From: Theropithecus gelada
Lineage: Eukaryota; Chordata; Mammalia; Primates; Cercopithecidae
Length of the DNA: 64,000 nt
Direction of reading: 5' to 3'
Assembly (NCBI RefSeq): GCF_003255815.1
Contig: NC_037682.1
Location: 19,984,153-20,048,152, forward strand
Shown here piece after piece: positions 45,305 to 56,254 of this stretch. Numbering within the stretch: position 1 is the stretch's first letter; each line of letters opens with the position of its first letter. The notes under the pieces were generated by a model. That model searched no databases and was not told where the DNA came from. It saw only the letters and a program-made list of their open reading frames with translations. The translations under genes and the position numbers were made by a program.

Positions 45305-45545
45305 AGGCAATAGACAACGTGGGCTTTGGAGTCAGACAGTTCTGAGTTTGAGTCCAGGTTTCACTGTTGACCTGCTGTGTAACCATGTAGGAGTTACTTA
45401 ACCTTTCTGAGCCCCAGCTTCCTCATGTATTCCATGTAGTTAATAACATCTATGTTCAGAGTTCTTGTGAAGGTGAAATGTGTTAACTTGTTTTTTGTGC
45501 TTAGCACAGTGTCTGGCACATAGTAAACATACCATAACTGGTGTC
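45305..45545 (+). repeat. MIR SINE, nearly full length
   Basis: 'gtgggctttggagtcagaca', 'gacctgctgtgtaaccatgt', 'cttaacctttctgagcccca' and 'gtctggcacatagtaaacat' follow sense MIR order. Confidence 0.92.
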
Positions 45546-45984
45546 TTCTATTTACAAAAGAGAAAGAAAGGGTTGTTTTGTAAAAACAACCTTCTAAAGC
45601 TCTATTCAAAAATGTGCCTCCATTCAGGTATGTGTCCTGAGCCTCGAGGTTTGACTTGAAGAATGAATTCCTGGCTATTGTACAGGTCAGTCATCCTGCT
45701 CCAGCGTCTACAGAGGGATGTGATGGCAGGTGCTGTTGGCGTGTGAGTGATGCCTGGACTACTGCAGAGTGTCTCTGTGGCAACTCTGCTGATGCCCACC
45801 CCTCCACCCAGCCAACAGGACTCACTCCTTCACGGGCAAGAAGCATTGGTGGGAGGGGATGAAGCAGGGAGAGATCCTCCACCTGTGATTCAAATTCCAG
45901 AGGGTGAAGAGAAACAGAAAGAGAAAACCATTTGAAGAAACAATGGCCAGAAACTTCCTGATGAGAACTATATACCCACACATT

Positions 45985-47345
45985 CAAGCCGTATAATGAA
46001 TTCTAAACAGAGTACACACATACACAGTTACACACACAAAACCACACAACCACACCAGGACATATCATAATCAAATTTCTAATAACCAGTGACAAAGAGA
46101 AAATCTTCAAAGCAACTGGAGAGTAAAAACAAAGGAAAATGGATAAAGCAATCACAAACTTTTTAACAGAAATTACGCAAGTCAGAAGATAATGGAAACT
46201 CTATAACTAAGAATTCTCTATCTGTTGAAAATATCCTTCAAAAATTAAGGCAAAATAAAAGCTTTTTCAGACATACAAAAGCTGGCAGATTTTGTCGTTA
46301 GAAGACTTCCATAATAACAAATGTTCAAAGACATTCTTCAGTCAAGACGAAAATGATACTAGATGGAAAACTGGTCTATGTAAAGGAGTCAAGAGTGTCA
46401 TAAGTGGGAAAAATATGGGTAACTTTAAGGAATTTTTTCTCACTTTAAAATTTCTTTGAAAGATAATTTGTATTGATAGACTTAGTATAGAGATAGATGT
46501 AAGATGTATGATAACAGTAGTATGAAGGACAGGAGGGAGAAATGTAAGTATATTGTTTTAGGCTTTCTTCAACAAGTTAAATATTCATATTCATATTATT
46601 ATTAATATTCTGAAATGGAGTCCCACTCTGTCACCCGGGCTGAAGTGCAGTGGCATGATCTCGGTTCACTGCAACCTCTGCCTCCTGGGTTCAAGCAATT
46701 CTCTGCCTCAGCCTCTGGAGTAGCTGGGATTACAGGTGCCCACCACCATGCCTGGCTAATTTTTATATTTCTAGTAGAGATCGGGTTTCACCATTTTGGC
46801 CGGGCTGGTCTTGAACTCCTGGCCTCGTGATCCACTCGCCTCAGCCTCCCAAAGTGCTGGGATTACAGGTATGAGCCACTGAGCCCAGCCAAGATTCATA
46901 TTTTAAACCTTATAACACCCACTAAAATAAACCAAAGAGATATAGCTAATAAGCCAGAGGAGATAAAATTGACTACCAAAAATACTCAATTAACCCTAAA
47001 GAAGACAGGAAAAGGGGAAAAAGGAACAAAGAATATATGATACAACTAGAAAACAAACATCAAGAAGGCAAATTTAAACAAAACATACCAATGATTACAA
47101 TGAAATATAAATGGCCTAAACATTTCAGTTAAAAGGCAGAGATTGCAAGACTGAATAAAAAAGCAAGACCAAACTATATGTTGTCTATACAAATTCCATT
47201 TTAAATATGGTTAAAAATAAAAGAATGAGAAAACTCGTATCATGAAAATACTAATTGTAAGGATGCTGGAATGGCTACATTAATATCAGACAAAGCACAT
47301 GTCAGAACAAAGAATATCATCAGGGATAAAAATGGGCCATTTTAT
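45985..47345 (+). mobile_element. L1M/HAL1-type LINE (sense), split by an Alu
   Basis: Sense old L1 text: 'gacaaagagaaaatcttcaa', 'aaaatatccttcaaaaatta', 'aaaaggcagagattgcaaga', 'ggctacattaatatcagaca', 'cagggataaaaatgggccat'. All frames are broken by stops and indels, so it is inactive. It is the only clearly sense L1 of this length in the window. Confidence 0.8.
46608..46890 (-). mobile_element. Alu SINE
   Basis: Antisense Alu from 'aatggagtcccactctgtca' to 'ccactgagcccagcc', inserted in the L1M. 'attcatatt'-like sequence on both sides may be the target duplication. Its A tail has decayed. Confidence 0.94.
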
Positions 47346-47349
47346 AATG

Positions 47350-47545
47350 ATAAAGATTTGATGTTCAACTCTGCTACTTTCCAGGTGGATGAGGTGGAGA
47401 CAATTAATTACCTTCTCTAAGCTTCAATTTCCTCTTCTATAAAATAAGCCTAAACACTTCTACCTTGCAGAGTCAACCTTGCACATTATCAGGTGTAAAG
47501 GGCCTAGTACAGTGACTGGCTTTGGGTGGTTGTCATGGTTCTCAT
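47350..47545 (+). repeat. MIR SINE
   Basis: 'tgctactttccaggtggatg', 'cttctctaagcttcaatttc' and 'gggcctagtacagtgactgg' follow sense MIR order. Confidence 0.8.
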
Positions 47546-47724
47546 TTTTATCAGTGACCCCTGGATGCTGTGACTCTCTTTCCCAAGGCACAGACCCTTT
47601 TTCTTTATCAGGCCCTCCACCCAGGACTGCTTGACAATTATTCCTGCCAGCAATTACCCTCTGAGTGCCATAACAAAGGGCTATTGACTTGACTACTGAC
47701 TCTATAACGATATTTTTCTACAGT

Positions 47725-47845
47725 TATTGGGAGCCCAGGCTTGCAGTGTGGACTAGGGTTGTGGATACTTGATCACAGGCAGAATTTTGGGAAAAGTCAT
47801 TTGCGCCTCTGAAGTCCTTTAAAGGATGATGTGGAGTCTCTTCAG
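47725..47845 (+). repeat. MIR-like fragment (weak)
   Basis: 'gggaaaagtcatttgcgcct' and preceding 'gagcccaggcttgcagtgtg' resemble sense MIR. Confidence 0.45.
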
Positions 47846-48044
47846 TTTTCAAGAGCAAGGGTTATTTATGGATCTGGATTTGGGGTTTAAATAAGATTTT
47901 TTTCTTCTGTGATAGCCCAGACATACTTTAAGAAACAAAACTCTAACTACCAAATTTTAAAGACAACGTCAAAAGGCTTCGTCACTGAGAAGTTATTTGC
48001 CAACAGTTAAAAAGAAGTGGGAAGAAAGATATTTCCAGCACAAT

Positions 48045-48104
48045 GGCAAAAGCTCTCTGGGCTTCAGAGTTGTGCAGACCTGGGTTTCAATCCTAGTTTA
48101 CCTA
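48045..48104 (+). repeat. MIR SINE, 5' half of a split copy
   Basis: 'gggcttcagagttgtgcaga' and 'cctgggtttcaatcctagtt' are the sense MIR start. The copy resumes at 48612 beyond an L2. Confidence 0.75.
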
Positions 48105-48610
48105 CTGCATTCATTTATTGTGCAGGTCTTTACTGAGCATCTATATGCCAGATCCTCTAGGGACTGGAGATAGAGTGGGAAACAGTAGATAGGTCCCTGC
48201 CTTCATAGAGCTTATATTCTAGTGGAGGAGAAAACTAATAAGTAAATAAACTAAATAAATAATTTCATAGAGTGATAAGTGTCATGCAGAAAATAAGCAA
48301 AGTAATGTGATAGAAGATGTGTGATTAGTTGGGAGGGTGAGACCTCGTGGAGCTGTGAGTTCTGAGTGGTGAGATCTGAATGAAGGAGTCCAGCCAGGTG
48401 ACAATGAGAGGGAAGAGCATTCCACGCAGGGGAAGCAGCAAGTGCAAAGGCCTTGGGGTGTCTGTGTTGAGGACTAAAAAGAAGGCCTGTAAAGTTGGAG
48501 GGGTGTGAGTGAGGGGTGACTGGAAGATGAGATCAGAGCGGTGGGTAGGGGCCTGGTCCCATAGACCCTCACAGGCATGACGGATGGGCAATGAGAAGAC
48601 CCTGGAGGAT
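48105..48610 (-). repeat. L2 LINE, about 500 bases
   Basis: Antisense L2 3' end with long collinear identity: 'catctatatgccagatcctc', 'gtccctgccttcatagagct', 'gggaagagcattccacgcag', 'aagcagcaagtgcaaaggcc'. It sits inside a MIR. Confidence 0.9.
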
Positions 48611-48810
48611 CTGAAGCAGCCACTTACCAGCTGGGGGGATGTCCCTGTATCAGCTATTTAATCTGCCTGAACCTCACTATGTCTGTAAAGTGGGAATGAA
48701 ACCTATCCCATCTTATAGAATTGTTGGAAAATCGGGCAGCGTGATACATAGTCAGGAGTAAAACGGTACCCAAAGCCTAGCAGGCACTTGACAAATGCCA
48801 GTCCTCACCT
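48611..48810 (+). repeat. MIR SINE, 3' half of a split copy
   Basis: 'agccacttaccagctggggg', 'aacctcactatgtctgtaaa' and 'cctagcaggcacttgacaaa' continue the MIR that starts at 48045. Confidence 0.85.
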
Positions 48811-49544
48811 CTTAGTACCTCAACTTCCTTACCTGGAAAGGAAAAGGGTAGGATTTGGTGGTCTCTGTGGCCCCATCTAACTGGAACATTCTTAGTGCTT
48901 ATAAAAGGAAGGGGAGTTCTAAAGCTGAAACGTTAGGAACATTTCTCCAAAATGAAGATAAAGTAGCTCTGAAATTGTGTTGCAAATCATTGCTGAAATA
49001 GGATTCCATTTATAAAAATTCAATTCGAGCGCAATTTTCTCAGGAACACATACTTACTGTACAGAGTAAGGTCAACCTGTGAGCAACGCTCTCCCTTGCA
49101 GACTGTCTTCTGCATCTCAGCCCATGGGGCTGGGGCAGCTTTGGGGGATCGTCCAGGGATGGCTGTCCTAGGCCCCTCCATACAAGAGCTCACTGTCCTC
49201 ACACTCTGTCTGAGGGCCTCTGAGCTCTGAGCCAGGCAGAGTAGAGTGGGGAGACAACCCTGAAGAATAGAGGGAGGGTCCTTGGGAGGTCCTGGAGTTC
49301 CCGGGCATTTGCAGGAATCCTCAGGCTCAGCAATGCTGATTCCTATGGTACAAGAAGCCCTGCATAGAACCTTCTGCCAGATTGGACTCCTTGGTTGGGG
49401 GAAAGGCAAAACCACATTATGGATGGATCATGTCATCTTCCCACTGAGCTCAGATGTGGCCTTGGTATCCTTTTCAGCAGTCTCTCCACGCGGTCTCTAC
49501 CGATTGATCACAGTTGACAGGTGAGTAAACCTCTTTGCCATCCC
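48811..49544. other. Intergenic, nothing recognised
   Basis: No gene or named repeat. A 131-codon antisense frame (49020-49415) has no family resemblance. Confidence 0.5.
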
Positions 49545-49665
49545 TGATCTAATCTTACTCCCGTAGATGGAGCAAACTGAGGCCCAGAGAGGGAAAATGA
49601 GTTACCCAAGGGCACATAGCAGAGCCTGATCTTCTGGCTTTCCACTGCCCCCTGCTGACCCCAGC
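49545..49665 (-). repeat. MIR SINE fragment
   Basis: 'gcaaactgaggcccagagag', 'ttacccaagggcacatagca' and 'tgatcttctggctttccact' are reverse-strand MIR. Confidence 0.85.
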
Positions 49666-50086
49666 GGGCGAGAGGCCTTGAGAGATTGTTTCCGAGAAGA
49701 AAAATGTCACATTACAGATGAGGCCACGTAGATGTAGGATGTTAGTCATCAGAGCTAGCAGGGGCTTCCTGGATTGCAGTCCTGGCTTTGTTTCCTCTCC
49801 CTCTAGTGCCTCTTACCCCTTGATAACCAAGAGTACCCTGATGTTCTCAGTTATGTGGTTTGTGGGGACTCACTGACCCCCAGCTTTAAGGGTGGGCCCT
49901 GATGAACTTCAGACAATTAGTGTAGCCCCTCCCCACGCCATGTCCACAGAGATTAGCTCACGACAGATCAGTCAAGGCCAAGGAGATGCCATCCTGGGGC
50001 AAGTTCTGGCTGTATTTTGGGTTGGCCACCAACTCACCTCAGTGTGAATTCTCTCTGAGCCTCCTGTTGAAAAATATGTGTATGTG

Positions 50087-50270
50087 AAAAATTAGCTGGG
50101 TGTGGTGGCGGGCACCTGTAGTCCCAGCTGCTCGGGAGGCTGAGGCAGGAGAATGACGTGAACCAGGGAGGCAGGGCTTGCAGTGAGCTGAGATCATGCC
50201 ACTACACTCCAGCCTGGGCGACAGAGCGAGACTCTGTCTCAAAAAAAAAAAATAAATAAAAAAAAATAAA
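50087..50270 (+). mobile_element. 5'-truncated Alu
   Basis: Only the right arm is present, beginning at the A-rich linker ('aaaaattagctgggtgtggt'). Flanks 'gtgtatgtg' (50078-50086) and 'gtgtacgtg' (50272-50280) look like a target duplication with one change, so the truncation happened at insertion. Confidence 0.93.
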
Positions 50271-50769
50271 AGTGTACGTGTGTGGAGATGGTGACAGTAA
50301 AATCATAGTTTTTACATTGAGGCCTACAGAATAGTGTCTCAGGGCCTGGGGATGCCCCAACCTCTCCCCACAAACATTTTACCCAGAGTGTTCTTCCCTT
50401 CTTTGGGCTTCTGAGGAAGGTTTGGTTAAAAGAAAGGACTTTGCATCTGGAAAAGTATGGTAGCCCTAGGGACAGGTGACCTCAGAGGCGCCACCCACCT
50501 GTCCCCATGAGTTATCACAGAAGCTGAAAGTTGGGGTCATTTTTCCAAAAAGATGGCCCATTTTCCAAAAAAAGATCAACGCACACTTACTGAGCACCTA
50601 CTATGCTAAGCCAGTGGGGTTTGTCTAAAACAGTACATTTGTGTTTTTATGAAAGCACATTGAAGCATGCTCAATGAATGAAAACTTAGAAAATAGAAAT
50701 CACTAATAAGTAAAATTCATTGATAATTCTATCAGAATTCATCAATGTTGCAATTTCAGCTACAGTCAT

Positions 50770-50815
50770 TATTTTCTCTCTCCCTCTGTCTCTATCTCTT
50801 TCTGTGTCTCTGTCT
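50770..50815. repeat. (TC)n-rich low-complexity tract
   Basis: A CT-rich imperfect run ('tctctctccctctgtctcta' and following) just left of the next Alu. Confidence 0.85.
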
Positions 50816-50830
50816 ACAAGCCCATGTTTT

Positions 50831-51140
50831 TTTTATTTGTTTGTTTTTGGTTTTGTTTTTTTTTTGAGATGGAGTCTCTGTCACCCAGGCTGGAGTGCAG
50901 TGGTGCGATCTCGGCTCACTGCAACCTCTGCCTCCTGGGTTCACGCGATTCTCCTGCCTCAGCCTCCCAAGTAGCTGGAACTACAGGCGCCCGCCACCAC
51001 ACCCAGCTAACTTTTGTATTTTTAGTAGAGACGGGGTTTCACCATATTGGCCAGGCTGATCTCGAACCCCTGACCTTGTAAGCCATCCACCTCAGCTTCC
51101 CAAAGTGCTGGGATTACAGACGTGAACCACTGAGCCTGGC
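50831..51140 (-). mobile_element. Alu SINE with exact 17-bp target duplication
   Basis: A full-length antisense Alu. 'ctacaagcccatgtttt' occurs exactly on both sides (50814-50830 and 51141-51157). The T-rich tail carries TTTG interruptions. Confidence 0.98.
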
Positions 51141-51208
51141 CTACAAGCCCATGTTTTAATTTGGATCCCAGCTCTACCCTTGGCCCCTTTCCCCTTTCGA
51201 TTATTTAA

Positions 51209-51209
<1 letters not shown>

Positions 51210-51241
<32 letters not shown>

Positions 51242-51262
51242 CAGAGAGAGAGAGAAAAAAAA
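51210..51262. repeat. (GA)n microsatellite
   Basis: An 'agagag' run with 'gacagag' interruptions, ending in an A run. Confidence 0.95.
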
Positions 51263-52004
51263 AACCAATTTGCTGATGGGAAAATGCTTGCTTGGTTTCC
51301 TACTCGGCTGGTCTGCAAGTTGCTTTTCATGTTTCAGAACAAGGGCAGGCAGAGCTCATTTATTTCTCTTTCTACAGTACCTTGGGCCTGAAATCCCAGG
51401 CTAAGAGGGGAAGGTCCCTCCAACACTATACTCCATTCCCAGAGTCAGTGGGATAGGACAGGACACCTGCATTTGTGGACTAAACAACTACCCACAAAAA
51501 CACCTTGGCGGGGAGGCACTTGAAAGACCCCATGGGAGAAAAACATCCAGGCTTTTCTAAGGGCTAATGCTGGGAAAACACGCTTATCTTTGTAGAAAGT
51601 TAATAAACAAGGATATTGTCACATACACGTTAGAATGAGGGATGTAGAACAGATCTTCAGTGTGACAGGCTAAAGTCCCAGGCAGCAGGCTGCCTCATGT
51701 CCAGGAAGGGCAATTCCTGGTTCTGTCATGTCCCATTTTGTTCTATGATTGCTTCTTTCATAGTGCATTCCAATTTGGGTGTCAGTCACCTCCACGACAC
51801 TGAGTCACTGAGGCTGGAACAAGCTGAGCATTAGCAGAATCTTCCCGAGTTAGCTCGCCTACCTTCACATTGTGCCATATCACCATTTTTTCACTTGATA
51901 CGTCTCATGATAATTTGTAATCATATATTCGTTTACTTGAGTATCCATTTCTTGCTGCCTTTTCCACCAGGCTGTAAGATCCATGTGAGCAGAAGCTGTC
52001 TTGG
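51263..52004. other. Intergenic, nothing recognised
   Basis: No gene or named repeat. Confidence 0.5.
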
Positions 52005-52400
52005 TTTGGGTTCCCTCAAAACAGAACCGGAGACAGGTTCTGTATTTGGGAGGTTATCCCAGAATGTACTGTGAGAGAGTGGGGAAGGGACAATAGGGAA
52101 GGGAAAAAAGTCAATAAATGCGGTGCTAATCGGGGGATACTGCTATGGGCAGCAGGAACTCAGTCTGGTTGGGCAACCTCTGATAGTTTGTGGAACACAC
52201 CTCTGAATTCCACACCCCCGACCCCCCGAAGCTAGGATGTTTATTCACACCTCCCATCTTTTGTTGCTTGAGGGTTGCTTGAAGCTGGGGTGGGGTGGGT
52301 GGATGTTAACTCCTTGGCATATCTAGCCTGCTCATGCTTGGGGGGAATCTACTCCTACAGCAGGAAAATGCATCCAGGCACAGTGATTCAGGAACAGGGA
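52005..52400 (+). repeat. LTR-like ancient repeat (unnamed)
   Basis: 'gggttccctcaaaacagaac', 'gtactgtgagagagtgggga' and 'tgctatgggcagcaggaact' form a pattern familiar from dispersed LTR-like repeats, loosely related to family B. Confidence 0.5.
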
Positions 52401-52641
52401 GATGTGAGTGGAAATGACTCCGGAAGACCTCTAGGGCAGGCCGAGGGGATATGGGTGGGAGGCAGCACCTGGATTCCATGCACCGCTGTATGTGCAGCCT
52501 ACAGCCCAGTGCCATGGACATGGTCTGCAGCCAGTGATGACTTGTGGAATAACTGAATGAGTAAAGAAACATCTCTAGATGAAAATGGTTCACAGAGCCG
52601 AGACACTGGAGCTGAGCAAGCCCTTGGAAAAACTTAGCAGC

Positions 52642-52813
52642 CAGCATTTCCCAAACCGTACACTGTACCTTGGGGAAAAAAAACGGTCAGCGGACAGTAA
52701 GTTTGGAACTTACTGTTTTTGATTGCCCGCTTTGGAGAAATACAATCTATGTGAACATAGTAAATGTTCTGAGAAGTCCTGCAATAAAACACTTGTCTAA
52801 CTCAATGTTTTCC
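52642..52813. mobile_element. hAT-type MITE (MER-class, tentative)
   Basis: The ends 'cagcatttcccaaacc' and 'aatgttttcc' are roughly inverted copies, and the inner 'gagaaatacaatctatgtga' occurs in known small hAT elements. Family not assigned. Confidence 0.45.
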
Positions 52814-52844
52814 GATCACTTTGGTTGCCAGCACTTTACGTATT

Positions 52845-53087
52845 TATTTTTTTGAGACCGAGTCTCACTCTGTTGCCAGGCTGGAGTGCAGTGGCACCAT
52901 CTCGGCTCACTGCAACCCCCACCTCCCAGATGCAAGCTATTCTCCTGCCTCAGTCTCCCGAGTAGCTGGGACCACAGGCACGTGCCACCACACCCAGCTA
53001 ATCCACCATGCCCAGCTAATTTTTTGTGTCTTTAGTAAAGACAGGGTTTCACCATGTTGGCCAGGATGGTCTTGCTCTCTTGACCTC
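52845..53087 (-). mobile_element. Alu SINE, truncated, with internal duplication
   Basis: Antisense Alu missing the first roughly 45 bases of the left arm (it stops at 'cttgacctc'). Bases 52985-53002 and 53003-53020 are an 18-bp tandem duplication with two differences. Confidence 0.92.
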
Positions 53088-53569
53088 CAACACTTTATTT
53101 TTAAATAAAACTTTTCTTTCCCTTCTTAGCCTATTTTAGGAGCTGTGGCTGATACAAGACCCTCACTGTTCAGATAGAAGACTGAGGTTTAGAGCACCCA
53201 GGTAGGTTAATCCCATCTGTCACTGCTCTGTGGCAAGAATAGATTTTTTTTTTTTTTTTTGCCTCTGCCCTGCTTCCTGATTTCCTAAGCTCCAGCCCCT
53301 GTAACAACTTCAGCAGCACCCCCAGTTCTGGGGTGGACTGTAGCAGATCATTACTCTCCTTCCAGCCCACCACACCTGAGGCCTGGATTCTCCCAAGTGG
53401 TATGGGAGATAATTCTTCACTGGTCAGCTCCCACAAAGGAGGGACTGGGAGAATGAGAGCGGTCAGGAGGCTTGAAGCAGGCCAGGAAATTTCCTATATG
53501 TTTACCCCACAGCCAGTCCTCAATTTATTTACATTGAACATTTTAGTAACCATCTGCTCTTAAAATAAA
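53088..53569. other. Intergenic, nothing recognised
   Basis: It contains an isolated T run at 53245-53262. No gene. Confidence 0.5.
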
Positions 53570-53725
53570 TAGAAAATTATCCTTCTCCTGCTGTGATGGC
53601 AGCTCCCTCGGATGTTCTTAATAAAAAAAAATCTATCATTTTAATGCAGACAGCTCAGCTAATAAAAATGATCGGTGCTATTAGTAATTATCCCACAAAT
53701 ACAATGCAAACTAGCTGAGAGGCTT
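53570..53725. promoter_or_regulatory. Candidate conserved regulatory element
   Basis: Repeat-free, with clustered homeodomain-type TAAT/ATTA cores: 'ttaatgcagacagctcagct', 'aataaaaatgatc' and 'attagtaattatccc', then 'caatgcaaa' (octamer-like). This is inference from motif density; conservation was not measured. Confidence 0.35.
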
Positions 53726-54699
53726 GCATGGGCCCCACTGCCCGCAGTGGACCTCCATGGGTCTGGGGCAGGGCAGGATGGCCTGGCACCTATGGGAGAA
53801 CCGATGAGTCTGAGGAGGGCAGAGTCCCAGAATTCACACAAAGGCCAGTACCAGACAGAAGATCTATGGGGCCTGCAGCCTGGATCTGGGGAGAGTTAGC
53901 ACAGGAAGGGGCAAAAGAAGTAATGCATCTCACCCATTATATTAATGATTCTTACTGGCCATTCCCCCAGCTTCTGCCATGTAACCCTGTAAACCAGAAA
54001 CTACTGACCACATCAGTCAAACTCTCTGCATGCCGTTCGGAAAAGGCAGCTGGAGGGTCTCAACCAGGAGTTGCAGACTCATATGCCTTTGAGGTCAGAC
54101 AGGCAATATCAATGTGCAGAGAATTAGGGGTGTTGAAAAAAAAAACAGAATTCTGGGCCTTTGGCAAACCAGAAGAAGAATTTCTCACTTAAAAACATTT
54201 GAGTGAAACAAAAATTTAAACATACACTGGGGAAATTAAATATACTGCTGGTTGGATTTGGCTGTGGGCCATCAGTTTGAGACCTTGGTCTAAGCCATGG
54301 ACTCCCGCCTCCCCGACACACTGCTAATCTTTGCTCTCTCAGGGCAGAGCTGTCATTTCCATACTGTTTCAGGCTGGGAAATCAGAGGTGCGGACGGGAT
54401 GTACAGACAGATTTGCCGGGACATCCCTCCTCAGAGCCTGGGGTGGGGGATGCACCTCTGCATTCCACCTGTGGGCAGAGAAGCAGATGGAGCCGACCTC
54501 AGGCCGGAGGACAGACCATGAGTGGATCTGGAAACAGAGCGTGAGGCTTCCTGAATCCCGAGCCTTTGGAGGCAACTACATCCTCTGCATCCTGGAGTTG
54601 AGCAGGTGGTAGAAGTGAGAAAGGAGGGGAAGGGATGTCTGCTAGTTTCTAGTTCAAGTTGGGCAGTGGTCACAGGCCCAGGACTTTAGATAGCTAAAT
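53726..54699. other. Intergenic, nothing recognised
   Basis: A 154-codon frame (53728-54192) lacks any recognisable domain. No named repeat. Confidence 0.5.
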
Positions 54700-55115
54700 G
54701 GGTTAGCTAAAACTCATTCAGTTGCAAGGGGCTGAAACCCAACTGACTTAAAGAAAAAAGTAATATTTTGGCTTGTGTATTGTAAAAAAAAAAAAAAAAA
54801 AAAAAATTCCAGAGAGTAGTTCTCGGTTCAGGCATAGATGTATTCAGGGGCTCAAACAATGTCTTCAGAGACTATTTTTTTTTCTCATTTTCCTGCTCAG
54901 CTTTCCTCTGTGAGGGTTTCTTTCCCAGATGGCACCAGCCTCATGGGGACAAAGTGGCTACCAGCCACATAGGCGATGCCCACCCTTCTCAGCAACCTCA
55001 GCGGGAGCCAGACCCTTCTCAAAGCACCAACCAAAGTCCTGGAATTGAGCCCCCTTGGCTCTGATTGGTTTGGTCAGGGCACACCCCTATCCCTGAACCA
55101 ATCACGGTGGCCCAG
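54700..55115. repeat. Ancient repeat (family A, unnamed), with A run
   Basis: 'attcaggggctcaaacaatg', 'gctctgattggtttggtcag' and 'ccctgaaccaatcacggtgg' parallel 34120-34470. An A run of 23 (54784-54806) interrupts it. Confidence 0.55.
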
Positions 55116-55254
55116 TGATATCACACTCTAATTGGCTGGGCCTGGCTGACAGGTCCTTCCTCGGCTGGAGAGGTTCTGGGTAGGCTCTATCCCAAAGAGG
55201 AAAAAGAAGAAAGGAAGCAAATAGAGGTGTGTGGCGTGCCTCCTTTGTGCCAGA

Positions 55255-55410
55255 ATGGTCTGCATGCTGCACGTACGTTATCTTATTTAATATCTCCATG
55301 AGGTAAGAGCTCAACTCTCATGCTCCAGACAAGGAAACTGGAGCTCAGAGAAGCTAGTCTCTCATCTCCCATAGCCCAGATGTTGGAGAAAGGCTGTGCC
55401 CTGTAGTTGG
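55255..55410 (-). repeat. MIR SINE
   Basis: 'cgttatcttatttaatatct', 'ccagacaaggaaactggagc' and 'tcagagaagctagtctctca' are reverse-strand MIR. Confidence 0.8.
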
Positions 55411-55599
55411 CACTGATCAGGGCGGCAGCCTGGGCACTGTGAGGCTCTCACCTTGCTCACTCCTCTCCTGCTGACTAGCTACTCATGGCCATTGCCCATA
55501 TTCCTATTGAGGTCTTCACCTCTTTCTCATTGGTAAGTAGGATGAAAACAGCACAGTTAGCGCTGGCCCTTCTCACGGGGCTTGAGATAAGTACAGGTG

Positions 55600-55670
55600 A
55601 CTGTCTGCCTTCCCCATCTGACTGTAAGTTCCTAGCAGGTACTATGTCTCATCCACCTCTGGACTCTCAG
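55600..55670 (+). repeat. L2-like fragment
   Basis: 'gactgtaagttcctagcagg' followed by 'tactatgtctcatccacctc' resembles sense L2. Confidence 0.55.
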
Positions 55671-56254
55671 CCTTGGACTGGGGCATCAGGAGAATTCCAG
55701 TCTTGAATCTGCAGCCCAGTGCTCAATCTCCTTGGCTTTGCCCCTCTTCAGTGGGGCAACTGAGCCCCCTCTCCTGACGGCTAGGTCCCTAGAGCACAGC
55801 TTTGAAACTGCTGGTGGGACCTGGGGGTGTCCAGTATGAGTCCTTTGGACGTTGACATTCTTTGGGCTGTGCTGAGAGCTCTCCCCTGGCTCACTGTCCA
55901 CACTGGTCTGCCTGTGAATTCCATGTTGGCTGGTGCTCTAGACAGGTCTTGGTTTCAGGAGATAGTCCAAGAGAGATGCTTGTTTCACCTAAGAAGGGCA
56001 AGAGTCAAAGAAGGGGGGCTCATGTTCCTTCTCAAACACCTCACCATATGCTTCCCACAAACTGACTCTGGACGGACCTGCATGGATCTGGGGAGGGGAG
56101 TCCAAGCCCTGAAGTCAGGTACAACGCTCTCTTCTCTGGTCGTCTGTGACCACTCTCCATCTGGCTGTGACAGCCCCACAGACTTCTCCATTCCAGGCAG
56201 CTCTAGAGAGCTAGGAAAGGGTGGGAAAGAAGAGAGGCTGCCCCTTCTCCCACA
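55671..56254. other. Intergenic, nothing recognised
   Basis: No gene. A 187-codon frame spans 55827-56390, but it lacks a domain or gene-like context. Confidence 0.5.

Noticed and set aside
45985..47345. Possible functional L1
   Set aside because: All frames are broken and the text is strongly diverged; it is an inactive ancient copy.
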